Below are positions 8,043 to 15,461 of a stretch of DNA of 34,682 nt, in pieces. A model generated the notes under the pieces. It did not search any database. It saw nothing but the letters and a program-made list of their open reading frames with translations, and had not been told where the DNA came from. Position 1 is the first letter of the stretch. The number at the start of each line of letters is the position of its first letter. Source of the stretch: Nocardia suismassiliense (lineage in GTDB: Bacteria; Actinomycetota; Actinomycetes; Mycobacteriales; Mycobacteriaceae); NCBI RefSeq assembly GCF_900269665.1, contig NZ_LT985361.1, positions 8,086,690 through 8,121,371 on the forward strand, read 5' to 3'. Made by a program: the position numbers and the translations under genes.

Positions 8043-9188
8043 TCAGCGCACCTTTGCGAAGAACGCGCGGATATCGGCCACATGCAGCTCAGGCAGTTCC
8101 ATCGCCACGAAGTGATTGCCGGTATTGCCCTTCGGCCAGTGCACGATGTCGTTGTCGCGCTGGGCAAGTCGCAGCATCAACGCTGATCCCCCACCGTAAA
8201 CGCCGGTCGGAACCCGCTTCTGCCCCTTCGGCCAGGCAAATCCGTTGTCCCCGAGCCCGTTGTACATCGGCCAGGACGAGGTGGCCGCCGTATTGGTGAA
8301 CCAGTACAGGCTCACGGTAGTCAGCAGATGGTCACGGTCGATCACATCCTCGGCTTGCTCGGCGAGCGGGGCGAATTCGTTGAACTTGTGCATGAGCCAG
8401 CCCAGCAGGCCGACCGGGGAGTCGGTCCACGCGTGCGCGAAGGTCTGCGGGGCGGCGCGCAGCAGCTCGTGGTGGTTCACGCCGGTCATCCACTGCTGCA
8501 TGAGATCCCATTCGGCGCGCTCGTCCGGTGTCATGGTCGGCACGTCGGCCGCGCTCGGCATGCCGATACCACCATCGATGTGCACGCCGATCACTCGGCC
8601 CGGCGCGGCGATCGCCATTTCCGGCGCGATATAGGCGCCGAGATCGCCGCCCTGGGCACCGAATCGCTGGTAGCCGAGCCGCTCCATCAGTACCAGCCAC
8701 ATCTCGGCCACCCGCTGCGGCGTCATCCCCACCTCGCGCGGCGCTGCCGAGAACGCGAAGCCGGGCACCGACGGCACCACCACGTGGAAGGCCTGCGCCG
8801 GGTCGAGTCCGTGCTTGCGCGGGTCGGCGAGCAGGCCGATGGTTTTGCTGAACTCGGCGAAGGTGTTCGGCCAGCCGTGGGTCAGGATCAGCGGCACCGC
8901 GTCCGGCTCGGGCGAACGGACGTGCACCAAATGCACGTCGAGGCCGTCGATCTCGGTAAGGAACTGCGGAAACTCGTTGAGTGCCGCTTCCTGTGCCCGC
9001 CAATCGAATTCGGTCCGCCAGTACTCGGCGAGCTCGCGCAGGTAGGTGACGGGCACGCCACGCTCGCGTCCCGCACCGGGCAGCTGGGCCGACCAGCGGG
9101 CCCGGCTCAGCCGGTCGTGCAGGTCGTCCAGGTCCGCCTGGGCGATGTCGATGCGGAACGGGCGAACAGCGGTGCGGTGGTCGGTCAT
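8043..9188 (-). CDS. Epoxide hydrolase-like alpha/beta hydrolase (EHN family)
   Basis: A 381-residue protein with the microsomal-type epoxide hydrolase layout. An N-terminal EHN domain (about 5-110) is followed by the alpha/beta core: oxyanion-hole HGWP (104-107), nucleophile D182 in QGGDLGAY, YWFTNT lid segment, and catalytic His H359 in GNHF. The segment that usually supplies the charge-relay acid (between PTGV and the His) reads GVYGGGSALM and shows no acidic residue, so activity is uncertain. ATG 9188 is chosen over a longer reading from 9242 because GGAG lies 7 bp upstream and MTDH begins the conserved domain. It is divergent from a WYL regulator and probably controlled by it. Confidence 0.86.
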   Translation of the reverse strand: MTDHRTAVRPFRIDIAQADLDDLHDRLSRARWSAQLPGAGRERGVPVTYLRELAEYWRTEFDWRAQEAALNEFPQFLTEIDGLDVHLVHVRSPEPDAVPLILTHGWPNTFAEFSKTIGLLADPRKHGLDPAQAFHVVVPSVPGFAFSAAPREVGMTPQRVAEMWLVLMERLGYQRFGAQGGDLGAYIAPEMAIAAPGRVIGVHIDGGIGMPSAADVPTMTPDERAEWDLMQQWMTGVNHHELLRAAPQTFAHAWTDSPVGLLGWLMHKFNEFAPLAEQAEDVIDRDHLLTTVSLYWFTNTAATSSWPMYNGLGDNGFAWPKGQKRVPTGVYGGGSALMLRLAQRDNDIVHWPKGNTGNHFVAMELPELHVADIRAFFAKVR

Positions 9189-9242
9189 CGAGAGGCTCCT
9201 CGTGTGTCGGTCGTTCGATCCGAGCACTACGTTAGGAAGCAT

Positions 9243-9263
9243 CTAGGACCATCTATGTCCTAG
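9243..9263. promoter_or_regulatory. Perfect 7-7-7 palindrome, probable operator of the WYL regulator
   Basis: CTAGGAC (9243-9249) and its exact complement GTCCTAG (9257-9263) are separated by 7 bp. The palindrome sits in the 96-bp gap between the divergent epoxide-hydrolase-like gene (start 9188) and the WYL regulator gene (start 9285). Its position and symmetry fit a dimeric HTH regulator binding its own divergent promoter region. Regulator assignment is inferred. Confidence 0.65.
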
Positions 9264-9284
9264 TTGTCTGGCACTCTGAGATTC

Positions 9285-10274
9285 ATGAACGACACCCCCG
9301 CCCGCCTGCTGCGTCTGCTGTCGCTGCTGCAGACCCCACGCGAATGGCCGGGCAGCGAACTGGCCGAACGACTCGGCGTCACCGATCGCACGGTGCGCCG
9401 CGATATCGACCGATTACGCGAACTCGGTTATCCGGTCGAGGCGACGGTGGGTGCGGCGGGCGGCTACCGGCTGGTTGCGGGATCGGCGCTGCCGCCGTTG
9501 CTGATCGAGGACGACGAGGCGGTCGCCATCGCGGTGGGACTGCGGGCCGCGGCGGGCTACGCGGTCGCGGGCATCGAGGAGGCGTCGGTGCGCGCGCTCA
9601 CCAAACTGGAGCAGGTCCTGCCCGCGAAGCTGCGCCGCAGGGTGCGGGTGCTCGGCCCCGCGCTCACACCGCCCGCCGATACCGGCCCGCTGGTCGATCC
9701 GGAGGTGCTGACGGCGCTGGCCGCCGCCGTAACCAACAGGGAGCGAGTGCGTTTCACGTATCGCGACGGCCGTGGCACGCAATCGCGCAGGCATGCCGAA
9801 CCCGTCGGACTTGCTCCGGTCCGGCACCGCTGGTACCTGGTCGGCTACGACGTCGATCGCGACGACTGGCGCGTCTACCGGGTCGACCGCGTCGAGCGGG
9901 TACAGCCGACCGCCGCTCGCTTCGCCCCGCGCGAACTGCCCGCGGCCGATCCCGCCGCCTACGTGGCGGGGCGCCGAACCGACTGGGGTACGCCGACTTT
10001 CCGGCTCTCCGTCACCATTCACGCACCCGCACAACGGATCGCCGGCCGGCTCGGCGACGACCCGGGCGACCTCGTCGCGATCGACGAGAACTCTTGCCGC
10101 CTGGACGCCCTCCGCGACGACTCACCGGAGTGGTTGGCGCACCGGCTCATCACCCTCGGCGCCGACTTCGAGGTGCACGAGCCGCCGGAGTTGGTCCGAC
10201 AGTTGCACACGGTCTCCGCGCGCATCGAGCGCGCCGTAGCCGGCCCGAACGCGAAAGCTCAGCGGGACAATTGA
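9285..10274 (+). CDS. YafY-like transcriptional regulator (HTH + WYL domain)
   Basis: A 329-residue predicted DNA-binding regulator. The N-terminus (about 5-60) is an HTH_11/DeoR-type winged helix with ELAERLGVTDRTVRRDIDRL as the helix-turn-helix and a GGYRL wing. The middle carries a WYL ligand-sensing domain (HRWYLVGYDVDRDDWRVYRV) and a WCX-like C-terminus. WYL proteins sense small ligands or nucleic acids and act as activators or repressors. ATG 9285 is chosen over a TTG at 9264, which would lie against the palindrome. The 3' end overlaps the converging propeller gene by 16 bp. Confidence 0.9.
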   Translation: MNDTPARLLRLLSLLQTPREWPGSELAERLGVTDRTVRRDIDRLRELGYPVEATVGAAGGYRLVAGSALPPLLIEDDEAVAIAVGLRAAAGYAVAGIEEASVRALTKLEQVLPAKLRRRVRVLGPALTPPADTGPLVDPEVLTALAAAVTNRERVRFTYRDGRGTQSRRHAEPVGLAPVRHRWYLVGYDVDRDDWRVYRVDRVERVQPTAARFAPRELPAADPAAYVAGRRTDWGTPTFRLSVTIHAPAQRIAGRLGDDPGDLVAIDENSCRLDALRDDSPEWLAHRLITLGADFEVHEPPELVRQLHTVSARIERAVAGPNAKAQRDN

Positions 10275-11191
10275 ATACGCAGCACCGCGCCGCTCTCGGT
10301 ACCTGCCAGCAGCTCGTTCGGCTGTCCCGGCGTGGCGACCACCGACGTCAACGGCTGGCCGGTGAGCACCGCGCAGGCCGCACCGGTCGCGGGATCGACG
10401 CGGACGAGCTGGCCGGACAGGGTGGTCACGTACAGGATGCCGTCGGCATCGATGTGCAGATCGTCGGCGAAGTCCGGCACACCGGGCAGCGACGAGGCGA
10501 GGTTCGCGATCACAGTTTGCGCACTCGGGTCATCGATCGCGAGGCGGACGAGCTGGCCGAGCGTGCTTCCGTTAACCGTCACGTAGAGCGAATTACCCTG
10601 CACGACAATGCCGTTGGCTCCCGTCCTGGCCGCCTTCTCGGTCCAGGCGGTATCGACACTGCCGTCCGTACGCACCCGGATGACACCGGACATGGCGGCG
10701 ATATAGAGATTGCCTGCCGCATCGAAGGCGGCGCCATTGGGCATGGGGAAGCCGGAGACGAAGACCTCGGGCTTCGGGTCCGCGGCCGCCGGATCGAAAC
10801 GAACGACGCCGCCGGGGCGGATCGCACTGGTGGGCGAATCACCGTAGACGACATAGAGCAACCCGTCCGGTCCGCTGCGGACGGCGCCGGGGAACTCGAC
10901 GGGGACGGTTGCGGTGAGCGCACCCGAGCGGTCGTAGCGCTGCACCTCGTTGCGGTAGATCCGGGAGACCCACAGGTTGCCCTCGGCGTCGTAGCCGACG
11001 TTCTCCGACCAATCGAGCACCGGTATACCGGCGGGTACCGCGGTCGCGGCCTGCGCGGGCGCGCACGAGGCGATCGGCTGCGCGGCGGCAGCGGGGTCCG
11101 CGGCGGCGACCGGTGCGGTGCAGGCCAGGGCAACCAGCGCCGCCGACCACAGCAGGGAACGCCGGGGCGATGGGCGACGAAGTTTTCTCAA
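10259..11191 (-). CDS. Secreted SMP-30/NHL-type beta-propeller protein
   Basis: A 310-residue exported protein. A signal peptide has a twin-Arg-containing basic start (RKLRRPSPRRS) and a hydrophobic core, with cleavage near AAA at about 29-31. The rest is a repeat-rich beta-propeller with recurring blades such as YDAEGNLWVSR, GPDGLLYVVYGD, DAAGNLYIAAM and DADGILYVTT, as in SMP-30/gluconolactonase and NHL sugar-lactonase-like proteins. A Cys near each end of the mature part (C43 and one close to the C-terminus) could staple the propeller. TTG 11191 is chosen because GAGG lies 7 bp upstream. Longer in-frame readings run into a non-coding leader. The substrate is unknown. Confidence 0.83.
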   Translation of the reverse strand: MRKLRRPSPRRSLLWSAALVALACTAPVAAADPAAAAQPIASCAPAQAATAVPAGIPVLDWSENVGYDAEGNLWVSRIYRNEVQRYDRSGALTATVPVEFPGAVRSGPDGLLYVVYGDSPTSAIRPGGVVRFDPAAADPKPEVFVSGFPMPNGAAFDAAGNLYIAAMSGVIRVRTDGSVDTAWTEKAARTGANGIVVQGNSLYVTVNGSTLGQLVRLAIDDPSAQTVIANLASSLPGVPDFADDLHIDADGILYVTTLSGQLVRVDPATGAACAVLTGQPLTSVVATPGQPNELLAGTESGAVLRIQLSR

Positions 11192-11320
11192 CGGGCACCT
11201 CGGGTCTCTGCAAGCCGACACAGCAATCTGCGGGCAGTCTAGCCACCTGGACAACGGCCTTCCGGCCCGATACCGACCCTGGCCGGGGCGAAGGCGGTCC
11301 GGCGCCGATGCGAGGTCATC

Positions 11321-12088
11321 GTGAAGTCCACTGAGCGCCAAGATCTTTGGCAAGATCTCGGCATGCCCTTTTTCGACGGCGCCCGTGGCCGGATGCACTA
11401 TCGGCGGTGGCCGAGCGAAAATCGCGTCGCGACAGTGCTGCTGCTGCCCGGGCTAGGCCAGCACAGCGGCCACTACCACCGTTTCGCGCGGTCGCTGAAG
11501 GCCGCGGGCATCGGGACCTGGGCCCTCGATACCTCGGGTCATGGACTGAGCGAGGGCGATCCACGCAAACCGGGCACGCTGGCCGAGCTGGTCGCGGACG
11601 CGCGGCAGATGTTCGACCTCGTGCGGGCGACCGAGCCGCAACCCCCCTTGATCTTGATGGGCCATTCGCTCGGCGCGGTCACCGTGCTCGGCATGTTCGG
11701 TGCCGCGGTACCGGATCCGGGCGAGACGACCACGGATTCGACGATTGTGGAACGCGATCTTCCGCTGCGACCCGCCATCCCGACCGATGCGGTGTCCGGC
11801 GTGGTGCTGTCCGGCGTGCCGAAACGGGCGCTCGGCGGTGGCGCCCCCGGCGCGCCGGGTTCCGCACTGCCACGCCACCTTCCGGTGCTCGCCGTGCACG
11901 GCGTCGAGGACCGCCGGGCGCCGATTGATGCGGTGAAGGTATGGACTCGACGCCACGAATCGGTAGATTTACGGGCGTACACCGACGCCGGGCATGATCT
12001 GCTGCACGAGCCGGTGCACGCGCGGGTCGCTGCCGACATCGCGGACTGGATGCAGGGTGTCGTCGTGGGGTTGGCACGGCGCCCGTGA
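11321..12088 (+). CDS. Alpha/beta hydrolase, monoacylglycerol-lipase-like
   Basis: A 255-residue Hydrolase_4 (serine aminopeptidase S33 / monoglyceride lipase type) protein. Landmarks are the LLPGLGQHSGHY oxyanion region, the DTSGHGLSEGD loop, nucleophile S116 in GHSLG, acid D197 in HGVEDRRAP and H225 in DAGHD. The whole triad is present, so it should be an active esterase or lipase. It lacks the larger lid insertion of typical family members. GTG 11321 is used because GAGG precedes it. ATG 11363 (protein beginning MPFFDGARGR) is equally plausible by similarity. No signal peptide is visible. Confidence 0.86.
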   Translation: MKSTERQDLWQDLGMPFFDGARGRMHYRRWPSENRVATVLLLPGLGQHSGHYHRFARSLKAAGIGTWALDTSGHGLSEGDPRKPGTLAELVADARQMFDLVRATEPQPPLILMGHSLGAVTVLGMFGAAVPDPGETTTDSTIVERDLPLRPAIPTDAVSGVVLSGVPKRALGGGAPGAPGSALPRHLPVLAVHGVEDRRAPIDAVKVWTRRHESVDLRAYTDAGHDLLHEPVHARVAADIADWMQGVVVGLARRP

Positions 12089-12089
12089 A

Positions 12090-12104
12090 CTGAGCCTCGC
12101 TCAG
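12090..12104 (+). terminator. Short hairpin after the alpha/beta hydrolase gene
   Basis: CTGAGC (12090-12095) pairs exactly with GCTCAG (12099-12104) around a 3-nt loop, starting 2 bp after the stop. The stem is short, there is no T-run, and the next gene follows at once, so it may only weaken transcription. Confidence 0.35.
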
Positions 12105-12127
12105 AGATGAGGAAGGGGGACGTCGAG

Positions 12128-12568
12128 GTGCCATCGAACGAGAACGCCAACGGTGTCGGACGCCCGGATCTGTCCATAGTCACGGCGCCCGGCGTCACCG
12201 TCGCCGCCTTGCACAGCGCGGTCGATGAGGGGGAGCTGTGGATCGACGGCATGCTGGTGGCCGAGGGCGTGCACGAAAAGTGCGCGCGCCGCTACGAGCA
12301 GCTGGCCAACCAGATCGAAGAACAGATGCGATTACTCAGCGCCGCCTCGTCGCTGCCGGGGTTCGGCGGGTTCGCCTCCGGTGACGCACTGCGCGCGGGT
12401 TTCGAGAACAAGGCGCACGGCGCACTCACCCGGCTGTGGGAATACGCCGAAGCCGCCAGGGAACTCGCGCTCACCTTCCGCGCCGCAGGCTCGGCCTATC
12501 AGGGCGCCGACTCCCTGCTCGCGGCGTCGGTCGGCCGGATCGACGCGGAGGGAACCGCCCATGCGTAG
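12128..12568 (+). CDS. Helical EspC/WXG100-like protein of a type VII secretion cluster
   Basis: A 146-residue, mostly alpha-helical protein with two long helical stretches (about 50-80 and 85-130) around a Gly/Phe-rich turn (LPGFGGFASGD). This is the helical-hairpin shape of WXG100/EspC-type substrates of ESX secretion, although a canonical WxG turn is not present. The gene opens a three-gene cluster: its stop overlaps the start of the next gene by 8 bp, and that gene overlaps an EspG-type chaperone by 4 bp. GTG 12128 is chosen because AAGGGGG precedes it. ATG 12107 would add seven residues. The role as partner of the larger cargo is inferred from context and fold type. Confidence 0.65.
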   Translation: MPSNENANGVGRPDLSIVTAPGVTVAALHSAVDEGELWIDGMLVAEGVHEKCARRYEQLANQIEEQMRLLSAASSLPGFGGFASGDALRAGFENKAHGALTRLWEYAEAARELALTFRAAGSAYQGADSLLAASVGRIDAEGTAHA

Positions 12569-13874
12569 ATTGCCGCACACGCCGGGCCAGACGTTCGTCC
12601 GGCGCAACGACCCGCCCTACGCGCCGAACGTCGAGATCTTCGACAGCATGACCCACCGCGAAATCCACGAGAAGGTCCAGCTGCTGAAGCCCGCGGTGCT
12701 CGCGGGTGGGCAGCAGGCCTGGGGCGACGCGGCCGCCGGACTGGCCGACGCGGTCGCGCAGGCGCACCTCGAGGTCCGTGCGGCCATCGCCGACGGCTGG
12801 CGCGGCGGCGCGGCGCAGAAAGCCGCCGACGCCGTGCACGCGTTCGAGCAGACCGGTCAGGACCTCGCCGACGTGCTCGCGGTGGTCTCGCAACGGCTCG
12901 GTCAGGCCGGCGACGCGGCCGAGGCGCTGCGGGCCGCGGTGTCCGCGCCGACCGCGAAGGCGCCCGATCTCGGTGCGGCGCTGCTGGATCCGAGCCAGGC
13001 CACCAGCAATATCGCCGACCAGAAGTCGGCCGAGCACACCCGCCAGGACATCGTGCGGGCGATGAACGACATCTACGCCGGTGTGTTCATCCCGACCGGC
13101 ACCGACGTGCCCGCGTTCGGGGACCAGCAGTCCGGCGACGTGCAAGTCACCACCTATACGACACCGGTCGCGAAGATCGCCGGGCCCGGACTCGGCGCGG
13201 AAAACCCTGTCGCGCCGCCGGTTACGTTGGACGCACCCTCGGACACGAGCCGGCTCGTCGGCGAATCGGCAGCCGCACCTGAGGCCGAGGAAGCTGTCGC
13301 TACCGAAGAGCAGCCGACCGAGACCACGCCGGCCACGGTTGCCGCGGCGAACGGTATTACCGATGCGGTCGCCGGAAGTATCTCGGCACCCACGCCTCTC
13401 CATGTCACTGCGGCCGGAGTAGATGCTCCGCAGACCTCGGCACCGGCCGCGGTCGGCTCCGCGCCGAGCTCCAGTGCGATCACCGCACCGAACACCACCA
13501 CCGCGTCGGCGGCGCCGCAGGTCGTCGTGCCGGGTACCGCGGCTCCGGCCGCGCCCGACGAGCAACGCAAACGCGACGAGCGGCGCAGGGACAGCACAAG
13601 TGACGCGGTCACCGGACTCGGCGCGGGCGCGATGGGCGGACTGATGGGCGGTGCGATGGCCATGGGCGACGCACCGCGCCAAGGATCCAGCGTCGCCGCG
13701 AACGCCGCGAACGCGACCGCCCGCGCCACCCGCTACGACGACGAAGACGAGGACGACTTCCACTTCGACGATCTGCCGACCTTCCTCGAACCGGCCGACG
13801 ACAACGGCGAGCTGATCGGTGCCATCGATCCGACCACGCCACCGGTGCTCGGCGAGTGGACCGAGTTGGAGTGA
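12561..13874 (+). CDS. PPE/WXG-like type VII secretion cargo with long disordered tail
   Basis: A 437-residue protein. The N-terminal 200 residues are helical with a WXG-type turn (W80-R81-G82 in DGWRGGAAQ), as in LXG, PPE-like and EspB-like ESX cargos. After about 225 it becomes Ala/Pro/Thr-rich and disordered, followed by a Gly/Met-rich patch (LGAGAMGGLMGGAMAMG) and an acidic end (YDDEDEDDFHFDDLP). The start ATG overlaps the upstream stop by 8 bp and has GGAGGGA in front. It is the likely exported partner of the small helical protein before it, with the EspG-like protein after it as chaperone. No toxin or enzyme domain is visible in the tail. Confidence 0.75.
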   Translation: MRRLPHTPGQTFVRRNDPPYAPNVEIFDSMTHREIHEKVQLLKPAVLAGGQQAWGDAAAGLADAVAQAHLEVRAAIADGWRGGAAQKAADAVHAFEQTGQDLADVLAVVSQRLGQAGDAAEALRAAVSAPTAKAPDLGAALLDPSQATSNIADQKSAEHTRQDIVRAMNDIYAGVFIPTGTDVPAFGDQQSGDVQVTTYTTPVAKIAGPGLGAENPVAPPVTLDAPSDTSRLVGESAAAPEAEEAVATEEQPTETTPATVAAANGITDAVAGSISAPTPLHVTAAGVDAPQTSAPAAVGSAPSSSAITAPNTTTASAAPQVVVPGTAAPAAPDEQRKRDERRRDSTSDAVTGLGAGAMGGLMGGAMAMGDAPRQGSSVAANAANATARATRYDDEDEDDFHFDDLPTFLEPADDNGELIGAIDPTTPPVLGEWTELE

Positions 13875-14644
13875 ATTGGACGCTGACGCCGGACCAGTTC
13901 GCGCTGGCCTGGGCGCGCACCGACGGTGATCGCATGCCCTATCCGCTGGCCGTTCGGCTCTCCGCGCGCGACACCGAGGAGCGGGACGCGCAGCTACCGG
14001 CGTTGCACAGTTGGTGCGATCGGGTGCTCGACGCCGACCTGGAGGCGGCACTGCGGGTGCTCGGCGCGCCGGAACTGCGGATTGAGGTGTACGGCGAACG
14101 CGACAGCGCGGCGGGGCCGGACGATGCGGTCGTCCGGCCGGTGCGGGTGCTCGGAGCCGCGGCGGGCAATGTCGCGGTGGTGGCCGCGCAGCGCCCGGGC
14201 GCGACCGCCGACCACGGTGGCGACATCCGGCTGTTCGTCGGCAGCGTGAAAAGTCTCACCGCCCGGGTGGTTTCGATGCTGCCGGAGAAATCCCCGGGCA
14301 CCACACCCCGGCTGACCGCACCGCTGGCGCGCGTCGGCGAGGACAGCCGCGACCTGGTCACCGTGCCGGTTGCCGGGCCGACGGTGCCCGCCCGCATCCG
14401 CCGGATGCTGCGGCAGCCGAGGGACGGCATCGGCCAGATCGTGGTGTCCGCCAGGCGCGGCGACGGCGAGCTGCGCCCGTTCGGGGTGCTCTGCTGGATC
14501 GATGTGTGCGACGACGGCCGCTACTCGGTGCGCACCGGCACCGATGTCGACATCGTTCCGGTCACCGCGCACGGCTTGATCGCTCAGCTGCGCCCGATGG
14601 TCACTGCCGCCGAGCGCACCATTACCTACGCTCAGCGCTGGTAA
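13871..14644 (+). CDS. EspG-family ESX secretion chaperone
   Basis: A 257-residue cytosolic protein matching the EspG family. It begins with W-T-L-T-P-D-Q-F-A-L-A-W and a nearby R-M-P-Y-P-L, which is the conserved family opening, and shows the long mixed alpha/beta pattern and length (about 250-280) of EspG proteins. These bind PE/PPE-type cargo and deliver it to an ESX membrane complex. GTG 13871 overlaps the previous stop by 4 bp (GTGA), which decides the start over a GTG at 13856. No EccB/C/D/E or mycosin gene is in the window, so the cluster must use a secretion machine encoded elsewhere. Confidence 0.82.
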   Translation: MNWTLTPDQFALAWARTDGDRMPYPLAVRLSARDTEERDAQLPALHSWCDRVLDADLEAALRVLGAPELRIEVYGERDSAAGPDDAVVRPVRVLGAAAGNVAVVAAQRPGATADHGGDIRLFVGSVKSLTARVVSMLPEKSPGTTPRLTAPLARVGEDSRDLVTVPVAGPTVPARIRRMLRQPRDGIGQIVVSARRGDGELRPFGVLCWIDVCDDGRYSVRTGTDVDIVPVTAHGLIAQLRPMVTAAERTITYAQRW

Positions 14645-14653
14645 ACCCCGCCG

Positions 14654-14725
14654 CCGCACACCTTTTGATTTCCCGCACTGGGAATCGCATGCGATTTTGT
14701 GTGCGGGAAATCAGACAGTGTGCGG
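14654..14725. repeat. 72-bp nested imperfect palindrome between convergent genes
   Basis: Three inverted repeats share one centre at 14689/14690: an outer 8-bp arm pair (14654-14661 with 14718-14725), a perfect 13-bp pair (14666-14678 with 14701-14713) and a perfect 14-bp inner palindrome (14683-14696). Counting the pairs one by one, 29 of 36 are Watson-Crick, and three more are G-T. It lies 9 bp after the EspG-like stop and 8 bp after the converging phosphoribosyltransferase stop. It may be a bidirectional terminator, a repeated palindromic element, or both. Confidence 0.85.
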
Positions 14726-14733
14726 GTGGAGCG

Positions 14734-15357
14734 TCAGGTGAGCAGGGTGGTGACTTCTGCGTCCTCGAGTTGGTGGAAGTCTTCGTAGGCGGTGCCGACG
14801 CCGCCGAGCGAGTGCGGGACCAGGGGGCAGACGACTTGGTCGGCTTCTGCGGCGACGCGGCGCAGCGCTTCGGCGGAGGAGACCGGCACGGCGACCACGA
14901 TGCGGCTCGGCTGATGCAGTCGCGCGACCCGGCAGGCGACCACCACGGTCGCACCGGTGGCCATACCGTCGTCCACGATCACCACGGTGCGCCCGTCGAG
15001 CGGGATCGGTTTCGCGTCGCCGCGCCACACCGCCCGGCGCCGATCCAGTTCCGCCCGTTCCGCGGCTTCGATCTGGTCGAACTCGCGCTGATTTATCCCG
15101 GTGTGCGACAACACGTCCGGGTTGAGCACCCGCACGCCGTCCTCGCCGATGGCACCCATCGCCAGCTCCGGCTGCCACGGCACACCGAGCTTGCGGACCA
15201 GCAGAATGTCGAGATCACCACCGATGACGTCGCGCACCGCGGCGGCCACCGGGACCCCGCCGCGCGGCAGACCGAGCAGCAGCGGATGGGCCGCGCGCAA
15301 GTCCTCCAGATGCGTGGCGAGCGCGCGACCGGCCAGTGTCCGATCGGGGTAGATCAT
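14734..15357 (-). CDS. Phosphoribosyltransferase-fold protein
   Basis: A 207-residue type I phosphoribosyltransferase. The PRPP-binding motif VVIVDDGMATGAT lies at 125-137, with a PRGG loop (LGLPRGGVPVA) at about 29-37 and the VRKLGVPWQPELAMGAI flexible-loop region at 54-70. This arrangement, with a long helix rich in E/R/A between, is that of the orphan PRT proteins sometimes fused to hydrolases in actinobacteria (Rv0571c-type). The nucleobase or other acceptor cannot be told. The ATG has only a weak purine-rich upstream sequence. It lies downstream of the amidase gene on the same strand, 104 bp away. Confidence 0.85.
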   Translation of the reverse strand: MIYPDRTLAGRALATHLEDLRAAHPLLLGLPRGGVPVAAAVRDVIGGDLDILLVRKLGVPWQPELAMGAIGEDGVRVLNPDVLSHTGINQREFDQIEAAERAELDRRRAVWRGDAKPIPLDGRTVVIVDDGMATGATVVVACRVARLHQPSRIVVAVPVSSAEALRRVAAEADQVVCPLVPHSLGGVGTAYEDFHQLEDAEVTTLLT

Positions 15358-15367
15358 CCATCAAAAC

Positions 15368-15458
15368 GCTACGCCCACCCGTCACCCGACCACCACCCCC
15401 GAATGAATCGCTTCGCGATACTGCGGCCCCTCGCCTGACCACCACCCCACGCAATACT
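15368..15458. repeat. Two imperfect short direct repeats in the amidase-PRT gap
   Basis: The motif GACCACCACCCC, followed by ATACTGCG preceded by a CGC/CGCA context, occurs twice (starting near 15388 and 15437). The first copy has an extra insert of about 16 bp. The 104-bp gap holds no gene. No promoter was identified with confidence for the phosphoribosyltransferase gene. Confidence 0.4.
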
Positions 15459-15461
15459 GCG

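Noticed and set aside
12471..14051. 526-residue minus-strand frame opposite the type VII cargo gene
   Set aside because: Arg/Gly/Asp-rich composition typical of antisense shadow frames, and it lies over two well-supported plus-strand genes.
14654..14725. Insertion-sequence terminal repeats
   Set aside because: The arms are 72 bp apart with no transposase and no visible target duplication.
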